Assembly (NCBI GenBank): GCA_011033025.1
Contig: WFMF01000307.1
Coordinates: forward strand, 150,170 to 214,169
Source of the DNA: Beroe forskalii
Taxonomy: Eukaryota > Ctenophora > Nuda > Beroida > Beroidae
DNA length: 64,000 nucleotides
Reading direction: 5' to 3'
Shown piece after piece: positions 10,735 through 22,927 of the stretch. Under the pieces are notes generated by a model. That model saw only the letters and a list, made by a program, of their open reading frames with translations, did not search any database and was not told the DNA's origin. The position numbers and the translations under genes are program-made. Position 1 is the first letter of the stretch. Each line of letters begins with the position of its first letter.

Positions 10735-13700
10735 CTGAAAAGTAGAAATGTTTAAACATCTAGAATTAACATTAGTGATAATATAATTGAGATGGAACTG
10801 TAAAAACCACGATGGTGAATCAACCATAAAGGTCAGATGGGCCATGTTAAAGTTGTGTCTATCCCAGAATAGCAATGGGTGGGGTTGACATAACACATAG
10901 CTGACGTCATAGGAAGATTGGATAGAACACGTAATAAGTTCCGTAGCTCCGGATGACTCATGAAATACATCACAGCTATTATAACACAGTTTTCAGTAAC
11001 TACCTCATGATGAAGATTAATACGAATCCGATTACATTTAGAATCCTCTGACATTTAGCATCATCATATTATGTGGATAATCCGGGATAATAGTAGCAAA
11101 TATTATATATGCAGTATGCGACGGCAAAGATCGTGTTTGCGTCATTAATTCACGATTCCCTTTCCTAATTATGACGGCAGTCTACTAAATACTGAAGTGT
11201 CTGATTACTCGCGTGATGTGTTTATCATAAAACAAGGATAATAGGGAATAATTACAGGTCATAATAATTATAGCTAATGAATTTCAAATTGAATCATAAT
11301 TATCACAATATAGCTTAAATTGAGCAGTGGCCAATGCTGACAAATTTAATTAGATTCGGTGTACTCGAGTGAATGGAACATTGGATTATTAATAAATGGA
11401 ATGCGGATGAAAATTAAAATTTGAATAATCAAAAATGAATTACTGGGGAAAAAGGGTAATAAATTTGCCCAAATTTGTCGGTATTTTGAAGAGGGCGAAA
11501 GTTGGTCAGTCGGTAAGTTCATGATTTGAAGGAGTCTAGCTGACTCAGGCTGTTGAGTGTGTTATGTAAAATATGCAGCTAATCAGAGACCCTCAATCAA
11601 TTGAAATAATCCGTCAATCCGAGCTTATGTGAAAGTTCGCCGCTCTAAAGGCACAATGTACTTGGGGCCAAGATGAGGATCTATTCGACAGAAAGACGGC
11701 TCTGTAAATACTCAAATAGCTGCTGATCCCGTATTGCATGTCTGATAGGCAGAGCTCTGGGAAGTGACGCACTTCCTAACAGCCTGATAACAATGTCCAT
11801 CTATTGTGGCGCTCGCCGACTGATACTTCACAGATCACTGGTATCACTCAGTCCCTGCAAACACAGGTATCTCCTGCCATGTCTAGCCCTTCCATATTAA
11901 CGTCACCGAACTGCAGTTACTGCACTGCCATTCATGATTTTTGCAGCACTTTCATGAAAAGAGCAGTATTTATTTGACCCGCAAGTACTTGAAAGGTTTT
12001 TACACTAGCTTCAACATTTTGCAATATTGTGACAGGTGACACATTATTCGATGACCTGTGAGAAGGTTAAACATGCACTCAGTAGCACCTTGTTTTAACA
12101 TTTTGACGTTGTTTCCTTTCTTTTCGTACCAGCTGAAGACAGGAGATTTAGTATATAGCACATAATTATAGGCCTTGTAGACACAGAATTCCAGTATAGG
12201 TCATACGCAAGTCATGTTTACAGCTCTGGAAGTCATGTTTAAAGCTCTGGAAGTCTTACTGGGTTTACAGGGCCACCCATTCCCCATACTGGCATTTCCA
12301 TAGAACATTCGAGGAATCGGAGGTATTCTAACATTCTAATACCGCGTTATTCTGACTTCCAAAGAGCTCAAATCCTGACTACAATTCATTGAACGGAGTA
12401 TTTTGAATAAAATTTAATGCCAGTATTATGATCTATTATGATGCTGTTGCTGTCTAACAAAGCAGGGCCGCAGGTCAACAAGTAATCGTTTTACTGATAA
12501 GCTTACACGTACCATTCCCCTGAGAATTGAAAGGTGATGCACTTTGCCTTGTCATTACAAGAGAGCATCGGTTCTTTGTGTGACAAGGCACAGTAGTAAA
12601 TTGAAACGTGCATCTGTCTGACTTGATCCTCCATGAAAGTGTAACAACTTCGACTTTCTTTACCATTGACACGGAATTGTTTGCACAGTAGCAACATTCA
12701 GATACCATGAGCTAATCGTCTTTAGTCGCCTCTCAAACTGCAACCCTTGTTCCACTAGGAGCAGAGTACCGCTTGAAAAGAGTTCCATTCTGTGTACTTG
12801 GTGCCCAAGTCACTACTTACTACTCATTATAAATCAGTATTTCTATTAGTCTATTCCGCTCGATCTAGGCTGCTCTAACCCGTAGTAATACCTAGTTGAT
12901 ATCTGGATGTAAACCTGATATGAATCAGATCATTAGCCGCCTTCCTCCAGCCAGGAGATACCAGCAGCTGCCCATCAACTCACTACTCAGCAGCCTGATA
13001 ATGACTTCACTCTCCACTACCTGTTCCAGGTGCACGTCCCATGGAGGTATACACCTGTGACAGGACCCTCCAATATCTCAGATCTTTCTCCATCTGAGCT
13101 CTCTCTCATTACGTATATATTGTAATGCTAATATCCTCCTTATCTGGCGAATCCCATGTACTCCGGCACAGGAGTTAGGAGGGTTCCCCCTCATCAGCTG
13201 AATAGGTTAACTCATGATAATGACGTCACTCCCCCTACCTATACCTCTCTACAGAATCTATACTCCTCTGCAGAATCTACACGTCCTGAGATCCCAGGAG
13301 TCCTGGCGACGTTGTTACAGGCTAGGTACACGTCTTGTGTAGAAGTGCGTGGGGAGACTCGGGCTATATCGGGATGTGGTTTATCCTGGGGTTACACTTC
13401 TGTGGTTACAGTTCCTGAATGAAGTTGTGGCCAGCAGATCAGGACCAATTAAAGCTGAAAACGCTCATTCCCGGGGACTAATGACAGCGAGCCTGGTGGT
13501 TGGCCGTGCGTTACCAAAATGTCATTTATCCGTTGTGGGGAAGAATGATAAATATTCATGGGGAGTGCTGTGGTTATAGTTCCCAGGAGGAATGTCGGGG
13601 TGGCGCCGACCAAACACTCACATCCCCTGAAACATCTCAATACATGGACAGTGGAGGGCACAGAGGTACATTCGGGGCAGTTATTCAAGTGTATGCTGTG

Positions 13701-14956
13701 TTTTTTAATCTACAAACCACAGTAGTTGCACTCGTGATATTTCTATTGTTAGCAGTAAAAAGTGAAAACAGCATAAAAGGAGGAACATGTGGAGCTTGGA
13801 TTTCACTGGGGAGTCAGCAGCTGTCACATTTCCAGGCTTGATCTGGTTCGAGCTAGTGGTGTGACTGACACGGGGAAGTTTTAAAGCCAGGGGAGTCAGG
13901 GCCGTGGGAAAAATTCTGAATAGGGGCTTGAATTTTGTGATCAAATTCTAAAAAATATCTCAGCTGATCATCTTACAGGGGAATTCTTGAAATATATCCT
14001 TCACTTATGTGAGATCTTTAAAGAATTTCATTGAGACATTGAATTGTTTATTGTCTTATCAGTTAGAAAGTTCTTGGAAATTAATTAAACTTAAAGCATT
14101 ATATTTTGTCTACGTGTCATAGAATGTTTCAAGATTGGCTTGCATCTTTAAATTCACCTTTGTATCACCACTTACAAGAACAGAGATCTCATGCAATTAT
14201 CGGTATCACCAGATAAACACTTGGGATTCAAAAATAGACTGATGAACGTCACCAATGAGCCATTCTCACCACCATATTAACGTCAGATCTCAGTCAGCAA
14301 CTGATCGGATGCGAATCATTCTTGAATGGTCAAAGGCCGTCTTTAACGAGGAGAAGGTATCTTACTATCTTAAACACGTCGGAAACTATTGATCACATGA
14401 TCCGTTGATTATTATAATGATACGCTCGAATAAGTAGATTCCAAGTTGCAACACATTGTTATTCTTTATAATCATTAATTATCATTTTAATATTGAACTG
14501 AATATCTAATTTCGAGATTAAGCGGAGAAATGATCAATTCATCAGATGACGACTCAGACAATCAAATCATATACATCACCGATCTATGAAAGATGCTCTA
14601 TCATGTAAGAATCTATTTTCAATAAAACAATAAGTCAATAATTCATTTCTGATATCGGGATCTAAAATTTTCATAAAGCTTTCATTCTCTCTTCCACTTC
14701 CGTGACAAGAATTCTAAAACTCCAATTTTAGCTTTATTATCACCAGACATTTCTATATTTCATAATACTACAGATTTTCATATTTATGGAAAATACAAAA
14801 GTAATTTTCTATTTTTTACATAAGAAGATTTTATTTTCATAATTCATTTTGATGGACACCTTGTTTTGACTTTTGATTCTTTTGGACTGATTTTATGCTA
14901 CACGACTGTAAATCTATAATTCTAATTCCAATTCTATAATAGAAGTGTAAAAGTAC
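10735..14956. other. Intron 2, 3' part: scattered repeat DNA
   Basis: Non-coding. It contains copies of a tgataatgacgtcactc-type repeat at about 13003 and 13215, and a 21-bp tandem duplication at about 12213-12255. Several 60-110 codon ORFs at 12.5-13.9 kb overlap on both strands and have no domain features. Confidence 0.5.
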
Positions 14957-15040
14957 CTTAACACAACAAACTGCGTTGATAGTTCAGGGTGATTAGCAGC
15001 CCATTTAGCAGTTGTTTCTCCTCCTGAGGTATTGGTAGCT
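14957..15040 (-). CDS. Possible ankyrin-repeat exon B nested in LRR intron 2
   Basis: Between acceptor TACCAG and donor GTACTT (a weak donor) lies an open 84-nt block. It reads ATNTSGGETTAKWAANHPEL then STQFVVL, close to the ankyrin consensus GxTxLxxAAxxxxxEL. Its phase (one base, 27 codons, two bases) fits exon A at 34140-34225, giving DAHCK-T-ATNTSGGE, which is how one ankyrin repeat runs into the next. It cannot belong to the LRR ectodomain, because exons 2 and 3 join in frame without it. It may be a nested gene, a captured exon or chance. No further exon of such a gene was found. Confidence 0.3.
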
Positions 15041-18000
15041 CTGGTACAAGACGTCGTGTGTTAAGCGAGCACTGTTTACTCCCAGGTTCCTACCAACCTA
15101 TCAACCTGCAACCAGGAGACAGGGGTAGGATGTGGCCCGTGGGTAGAGTGCAGTAGAATGTCACCAAACACACCCTTTCCAGACTTGTGCTACACTTCCT
15201 TTACTGCTTACTTCACTACTCCCTTTTGCCACTGCTATACTGCCTTTACTTCACTACTCCCTCTTTACCACCAGCTCCACCTAACAAACACTTATAAAAT
15301 CCTTGTGAAGTGCCAGTGCTATGAGTGGCAGATGACATGTCTTAGACGGAGTAATCATAGGTAGATTATAAGAGGTTGTGAGCAATCTATCAATGCCGCT
15401 ATGGGGAGATAGTTAGCACTCATTATCCAATCGATTAGCGAACAATCGGCCTATCACGTGGCGGGAATGTCCACAATGAAATGATTTCCAGTAATGCCGC
15501 CTGACGACAAGCTGATAATGAGGAGCACTAATAGTAAAGCTGTTTGCGCTAATCACACCGCGTATGTTTTAAAATGTCAGCACTCCTGTTTGTTAGTTTT
15601 GGAGTGGAATGCGAGGCAGAAAGATGCATCAAATCCCAAATGAGTTAATGGAGAAAATAGAATCAGTCAAAATTCTAAGAACGGCCGCTTTTTGACGAAA
15701 TTATGAAGTCGAATGAACACAGAGCCAAGGGGAACATTCCAGGTATCTCTAGGGATATAAAGTCAGGAATTTGTTGACGGAATCTTTGGGAGTAAGTTTA
15801 ATTCTTTCTTAATTGCTGTGATCGCGACGGTGATAGAATTAAAATATAAAACGTCTGGATAATTTGCACTTTGAGCACGCATCAGATAACTAAGACAAAG
15901 TTCATGGACATGATCTAGACAGACTTCTGGGTCCATTATGTCAAATATTGACAAGCTACGAGCAATGGTCAATACTCGAGCTTCCTCAAGAATTCCAGCT
16001 ACTTTAATCAGATAACAATTATGAGAAGATTAAATGAGTTCTCAGTTCATTGTTCATAGAAGATGATCCATATAGCTGATGATGGTTATCCAGGCATTCA
16101 TGTATAGAATATGACAGGATCAGCGTATATATATTTTGTATACCAAAGGGTCCGCTGGTTCTTTGTAGAAAGCCATCCATTGTCAACTAACACAAATCAT
16201 GGAATGGACCTTTAAATGGTTTGCTCGTATTATCATGAAAGGTATGATTAAGTCTAAGGCTCCCTCCACATTTAGACTTTTGTGTGCGAACTATCCACCT
16301 TTGAGTCTACCTATCAGTAGAAAGAAAAGAATAGCATGAATAAGAAGGAGCAGCTCAATGATAGAATGCTAATTTTCGGAGATGAGGAGGCTTACAAATG
16401 CTTTGTGGGACAAGGAGCATGTTACAAATAGCTTATTGAATATCAATCCGTATGTTATTATTTCTACATAATCACTATCATTCGCTCTTGAAACGAACCT
16501 ACTCTGAGTCTTATTTGAGCTAAACGAGGAATAGTTTCCTGGTCCCAGACTAGCATAATCTCTTGTCAATGTTGATAACTTGACTATGCCCTCAATTCAC
16601 TATTGCAAATTCTTATGGTGGTCTCTATCATCCATACAGCCTTCCCCCTTGAAAAGGTCGCAACTTCCTTTCCAGAGGCGAATTGTATTGGTTCATTCTC
16701 AACTCAATCAAAGGCTCACAGACTTTACAGACTTCAGAATTTATTGAGAGATATCATCCTGTCTAGCTCCGAACTTGAATAGAACTGATAGCACAGTATC
16801 AGCTGAATAGCACTGATGAAAGCACAGTATCTTTAATGTAGCACTGATAGCAAACGCATTGTATTCACAGATGTACACGGTATCTCTGCAGTAGATGATG
16901 GGATTATTAGACCTACCTACCTTTAAGGTTATTATTAGGTTTATGATATTAGGTTTTTGTATTTAGTATGGACAGAGCATTGCTAGTTCCAATCTAATTT
17001 GACCACTGCTTGGTCTACAAGGGTATACGTGGCCAAACACCAGCTCACTCGGCTTGTACTGTCCAGAATTAATACACGATAGGGAAGGATGGAAATGAGT
17101 TTATCATTCCGCTTCAATACTTCAACACACAAAGACAAGGCACAAGGTGCTTCAAATGAAATGACTTAATGAATTTGGGGGTGGCCGAAATGTTTCACAC
17201 ATTTAGAAAACATGAAATGATGAGAATGAATTGTAGTTGTCGCCAGCCTTTCGGGTAATGCATGTATACATGTATTTATAGTCCATGATACCACCTAGAA
17301 ATCCATTCTCAAATGTACCTTTGTTGGTATTTTAATCTATAACACAATACAGTACAAAGTTGCAGTATGTTGGATAATAATATGCAAACACGAATCCGTT
17401 TCATAAATTAAATGAAAGTAGACCTAACGCAGGCTTAAATCTAATTAAGACACAATATGTCACGTCTTTACGTTTCCATGATGGTAAATCTGATGGTAGT
17501 ATCTGTACTGTGGACTGTGTAACAGACTGCAGGTAAAAATAAACGTTTCTGATGTCACCAGTGCACCACTCTGAAGCCAGATAATAACGTCACACACGAC
17601 TTCCTCTGAGAAGCAGAGCAGATGATACATATTTCCTCAGTTAGTATCTACAAAGAGAGCCCCCTACAAAGGAGATATACAAAGCACCCTCCTCGGCCCT
17701 CTGATAAATCTAGACTACTTGGGGGTCTGTAAAAGCTCTCGATACACTTCAGAGATCTGTTGCTCTGGAGTTGCAGCAGGAAGTGACATCACTATCATGA
17801 TGTAGAATAGTGAGTTAGTGACGATTTAGTGTCTATTTGGGTGGGGTGGAGGGGTGAACATTCCATTAATTGTACAATTTCAATTCAAGAAAAAAAATTA
17901 CACAGGGGGTCATTCAACAACAGTATTTCATTCAGGAGGTGTTTGTCATGATACATTTGTCGGCTTATTTAAGTCAATATTTTAAACAAGCAAGATAACT

Positions 18001-19167
18001 GCAGAGGATAGGAGTTTCATGGTTGAAAAGGGAACATAAAATTCCTTGTTTTACATATTAAATTAGTGCAAAGTACTCAAAGGGACCTCTCTCAGAACGA
18101 ACCCGGCAATCTCTTACAGTTATACTCTTGGGGACTCTTTCATGAAAGAAAATCCACGCTTATGAAACCTACATAAAGTGAAAAATTATTATGGGCAAAT
18201 TTCTTCAAGAACAAAGTAAAACTAGAAAATTTACTTGATAAGTTGATAGACCGTTCAGTTTCTAATTTCGATGCACACATTGCCACAACATTCCAATTCT
18301 GTAGTACTGCAGAATCAAATAGTAAATTAATGTAGTAGTAGTAGTACATCACAGAATTTGTCCCAATTTGTCCCAAATCCATTATAACACTTTAGTTCTT
18401 TAGTTGTGGAATATGGATCAATGTTACAATCCTACAATTCCAGTACTCAGAAAATGTCTGAGCCGAGGTCGAGTGTCATTAGTCAGCTATACTAATGAAA
18501 GGGTGTTATATGATAGTAGGATATTGTACCGAATACTGGCAACATTCTGCGTTCAATACGGAGAATATTCTACTCTGTAACTGGGAATTTATTCTAACGT
18601 TTGGTCTGGAAAAATTTGTAAAATAAAACGGGGCATGACTTCACGTTGTTATCTGTAATTACAAGTGAAATAACTAATATCTCTTTCGTCTCTTCCACAA
18701 TTGATGAAATATCTCTGGATAGTTGGATAGTTTGGTTCTACTCATGTTTTATCACTCAGCAGGTGATATTAAGATGGGGCTCGGGTATCACGGAAAAACA
18801 ATCATCACTGAGGAGAAAATCCTCCATTGTAAAGGCTTTTCTTTTATGTTTTCATTTATGAACGAGATTGGAGATTGTCAGTTACAAGCCTCATGGACTA
18901 AAGCAATTACCACACTCCACATAACATTGGAACGGTCCAATGAACTATTTGGGTGGGAGACAGTAGACACAGCTGGTGACGAAAATGGCAAGCAAAGCAC
19001 TTCTGTGAGACATCCTCCTCATTAGCAAACTATGTGGAATTGAGGTATTTGAGTGTTTTCTCAAGAAGTCAAGAGGCCAAGATGCTTGAATGTTTGAATG
19101 TTCGCCCTGCCTTGGTCGATGGCCTTACAAAGAAAGTTCAAAAGATAGGTGTTCTTAATGTAATAAA
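15041..19167. other. Intron 2, no gene recognised
   Basis: AT-rich non-coding DNA. At 15160-15290 a cttcactactccc-type pyrimidine repeat occurs. At 16780-16870 the phrase agcacagtatc/agcactgatagc recurs a few times. The ORFs at 16369-16569, 18140-18382 and 18723-19025 lack recognisable features. Confidence 0.5.
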
Positions 19168-19287
19168 GTTCATTAGTTGACAACTTGGCAATGTTCATTC
19201 AATGAACATTGCCAAGTTGTCAACTAATGAACGAGGGAACATTTGTGGCGACAATGAACTTCATTGTCGCCACAAATGTTCCCTCGT
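19168..19287. repeat. Two abutting perfect hairpins
   Basis: Hairpin 1: 19168-19199 and 19201-19232 are perfect 32-nt reverse complements around a single base. Hairpin 2: 19231-19257 and 19261-19287 are perfect 27-nt reverse complements around 3 nt. The two overlap by two bases. The small ORFs crossing them are consequences of the palindromes. Confidence 0.95.
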
Positions 19288-19849
19288 CGAGAATTTATGG
19301 CGCATCAAAGCACTATTGGTCAAATTTAACAAATCTCATATATTTTCAAGGTGCCTAGTTCCTAGTTTTATAAGTATCGAGTTCTATAAGATGTACTACC
19401 TGGTTCTATAAGATGTACATTGTACCTAGTTCTCATATCAAGCAGCACTGGGCGTTGGGGAGGCCAGAGAGTCGGTGCAACATTCATTATTCAGTACCTT
19501 TATTACCCTGTTACGATTTGCTGCAGCCCGGCGTCCAGCAACGAGACGTCAGTTTAATGTGTCAATTCAACACTTCAAGCCATGACAATGACACTATCCC
19601 AAAGGCCTGTTATTTGTCGGGAGGCAACGAGTGTCAGAATCGGGTCAAATGTTCCCTCCCAACATTTTAAAAGTCATTAGTAAAAAGAATCAAATCATAC
19701 AATCTAGTCTTTCTGGTGAGATCCAAAACGTGATCTACTGGGGAATAAATCAGAGACAAATTACCACGAAAATTTGCATATAATATCTTTGATGATTATT
19801 CTAAAACTTCTCCTTATTCGGAATAAAAGCAGCCAAACATAACTGTCAA

Positions 19850-20265
19850 TTTTTCCCTCCCCATTGGCCTTTTTGTGTATACAAAAAGGCAAATAGGAGG
19901 GTTGGCAGACCCTGGTTACGCGCACGAAGTGCGCGGCGCGGCAAGCGTCGTTTCGCAACGCCCCTGGTTAGGGGAATCCACCAGCGGAGTCCACAGGTGG
20001 AGTCGACCTGCGGACTGTGGAGTCTTACCTGATCCACAATTATTTTAGTCCACGGTGGACTTTTTTGGTGTACTTTTTCGGTGGGCTGTCCACCAGTGCG
20101 CGGTGGAGCCCAAGCGGACCCGCAGCAGAGCCACCACTCCGTGGCGGAGTTTCGAAAAGTCCGCTGCGGGTCCACCAAAGTCCACCAAAAAAATTTTTAT
20201 GGTGGACTTTAGTGGAGTCCGCGGCGGACCCGCAGCGGGTCCGCGGCGGAGTTAAGTCCACCCAT
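19850..20265. repeat. GC-rich palindromic repeat block
   Basis: A sharp GC island in AT-rich DNA. It starts with a hairpin (gcctttttgt/acaaaaaggc, near 19868-19891), then a gcgcggcgcgg stretch and ttcccctaaccagggg (minus strand, about 19960-19977) that recurs on the plus strand at 56536-56551. From about 19978 to 20265 the phrase gtggac/gtccac and gtccgcggcgg-type words alternate on both strands. ORFs here are overlapping and low-complexity. Most likely a non-autonomous element or satellite-like insertion. Confidence 0.7.
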
Positions 20266-20496
20266 TTTTTAGCCGGCTATGGATTGATGGATAAGATGAT
20301 AAGGCTTCGGTTCTGAATTAGTTTTTAGTACCAAACTGTATCACTATTCGACTGTATACTGAATTCGACTAAGTTCAAAAAAATACGGTGGGTCGATGTG
20401 ATTACTGATTTGTGAAAGACGAATGATTCTTTTCGGAACGAGTGACAGCATTGAATTTGAAACAGAAAGCATGAAATTTCAAATTTTGAAGATCAG

Positions 20497-20900
20497 ATGA
20501 AAAGTGACATCAACAGTCAAGTGATATCAACAGTCAATAAAATACAGCGCGTGAACAAACGGTTACACAATCTGATGCGAAACGTAAAACAATTCAACGA
20601 AATGGCGCGAAATCTACAACGAACTGATTACAACAACAGCTATTGGGTCAATTGTTGGTATACCTACAAAGTGTGTTTCTCAACACAACCCCAGATTGGT
20701 ACGTAAGAACGCGCGCGCAAGAATTTCAGAAGAAATGGCACGTGCCAATGCATGTTCTCGGTGGTCGCACGCAGCATTGGCGCAATATTTATAATCCTGC
20801 CTGTTGTAGTATGATGCTTAGGTTACATCAAGCACCGCCGGGGAGGGAAATTAAGCGCCTGCATACGGGTACATCCCACAAACAAGATTTGAAGAATTAA
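20497..20900 (+). pseudogene. Unassigned coding-like remnant
   Basis: Two overlapping frames, 20497-20706 and 20643-20900, look more protein-like than their surroundings: VNKIQRVNKRLHNLMRNVKQ in the first, and TPDWYVRTRAQEFQKKWHVP then GGRTQHWRNIYNPA in the second. They could be one ORF broken by a frameshift near 20640. I recognise no family. It may be chance or a transposon remnant. Confidence 0.2.
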
Positions 20901-21583
20901 GCCCGCAGGCGCAATTCTTGTTCATCTTTGCATGTTTGCAAAAAAAGATTTTTACAGCAACTGCACGTTAATGGAACACTACAGTGAAGTCACCCATTTC
21001 AATCCCTACAAAGCTGCCAAAAATGTGGCATGTGTCTCAGGATAACTTTCATTAGGGATCGAGCTTTTAGACATTTTTTTCGCTGAGCACACTAGCACCG
21101 AAGAGTGTTCGCATCATGAGTAAAAAGTTCTATCAGATAATAATTTGAATCATGGAATTATATACAGTAGTGTGGATGTTACACTTCTGACAAATGACAC
21201 TTTTACACTAATCCGAGCTACGGATGGCAAATGCCACCTTTTTCAAATAAACGCACGAAAACAATACGCAACTACATGACACCATGACACTTCGGTCCCA
21301 TGTTCATGATAGATTGGAACATCAAAACACTGAAAACTGCAAAGCTCCCTCATCAAGATCACTGCTTGTTAATATGATTATAACAACAATCCGGACTCGC
21401 CACACGTATCATAACGAGATAGTGAGGTAGAAAACAAATTGGAAACAAACATGAAGTTCATCTATTATTGACTTTTATTTCAACTTTCATTTAAAACTTT
21501 TAAATCATTTAAATGAATTAAAACTTTTTGGAAGCCCAGATTGGTCCCTTACCGTCATGCCATTACACACTTTTTCGAGCTAG

Positions 21584-21916
21584 TGGGGGCCAGGCCCCCC
21601 CCCCCCCCTAGATTTATTCTAGGGGGGGGGGGCTTTTAAACTACGGAGGCCAAAATTTACATAAGCAAATTTTCATTTTCGATAGCCCTACTTTTCACTA
21701 TTTTGCATCAAAATACAACTAAAATCATCTTTTATTCATTAATTCAACTCTGAAAAAGGTGATTTTCAGGAAAATTTCTTTCTAAATGAACTAAATTTTC
21801 ATTTCCTTTTTATGTTCAAATTTTTGATAAAATCTTAGGTAGGGCCAAGGCCCCCCCTAAGATTTTTCTAGAGGGGGCCTTTTGAAAACAAGGGGGGGGG
21901 GGGCCTGGCCCCCCAA
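21584..21916. mobile_element. Fold-back element with G/C homopolymer ends
   Basis: It begins gggggccaggcccccc and ends with the reverse complement ggggggcctggccccc. Inside are a long C run followed by tagatttattcta and a long G run (about 21596-21631), and a second C/G pair at about 21850-21900. The middle is about 200 bp of AT-rich DNA. No coding capacity and no clear target-site duplication. Probably a MITE-like element. The homopolymer lengths may be affected by assembly. Confidence 0.55.
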
Positions 21917-22840
21917 GGGGGGGGGGGCGTGTAGTCCCATGCTTACCGTGCGTCTGGCATCCTTTTGGACATTTCTTGAAGGCTGCATGGATCTCGATCT
22001 TCATTGTGTATTGCTATACTTGATATCACTATTGCTACAGCTACAAATCCTAATTACTTAATTATGAGCCGTTGTACATAGATAATGACATTATAACCTA
22101 GTTTCATACCATATTAAGGATCAAGGAGCTGGCATAGAAGTGCAGTACTTGCATCACTGACAAGGTCATTGAGGGGCGGGGAAGGGCTCTATCCTACAGC
22201 CTGACGTGGGTACAACAAACTGAAGACTGAAGAGTCGTCAGCAACAAACCCTGCTAAACTGCATGGTCATGACATCAGTCTCAACAGAAGCTAGTTTGTA
22301 TGACCAGTAGTAAGATTTTAGTCAGATATACACCACACTCTCATATCTGTTCTTCTTTGACTAGACACAGTCATGGTCATTCGTGGGTACGCGCCCTCCA
22401 TTAATAATTGAATCCGACTTCCAAATGCAACTCTGCTAAGTAAAGAATCACGACTAAAGCTAATTATATTCTTTGATCTGAGAGATCAGATTAATAAGCA
22501 CTTAACATTACAGCAGCTGTAGAGGTGAAACATGAGGGTTATTTCATGGAACAGAGTTGAACCATAGCTCTATAATAAGTTTTCATAAAATTAGTTGACG
22601 CAAAAGGCTCAGAATTAAAGTGCATAGGGAGAATCGGCAACATGAAATAGAGCTGCGATCTCGGATGTTATGCGGAAGAAACGGGTATTTGATGCCAAAT
22701 TCTCTGGAGAAGGCGCTTGAGGCCACTGAGGGCCTCCAGGCACTGACATCTCCTGCTCTGAAGCGATGTTGCCGATGTGATTTATTTTGTTAGCCCTGGC
22801 CTATCACCGTTCTGAGTATTGAGATGCATTATTAACGATG

Positions 22841-22927
22841 CATTAATATCTAGGTGTTCTGCGTTTGAACATTAATATCTAGGTGTTCTGCGTTTGAACA
22901 TTAATATCTAGGTGTTCTGCGTTTGAA
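22841..22927. repeat. Three exact 29-bp tandem repeats
   Basis: The unit starting cattaatatctaggtgttct and ending gcgtttgaa occurs at 22841, 22870 and 22899 without mismatch, so the duplication is recent. Confidence 0.95.

Noticed and set aside
21948-22004. Exon-like minus-strand block (MKIEIHAAFKKCPKGCQTHG) before a GTAAGC donor
   Set aside because: No acceptor or partner exon could be linked, and the ORF runs into the G/C-run element.
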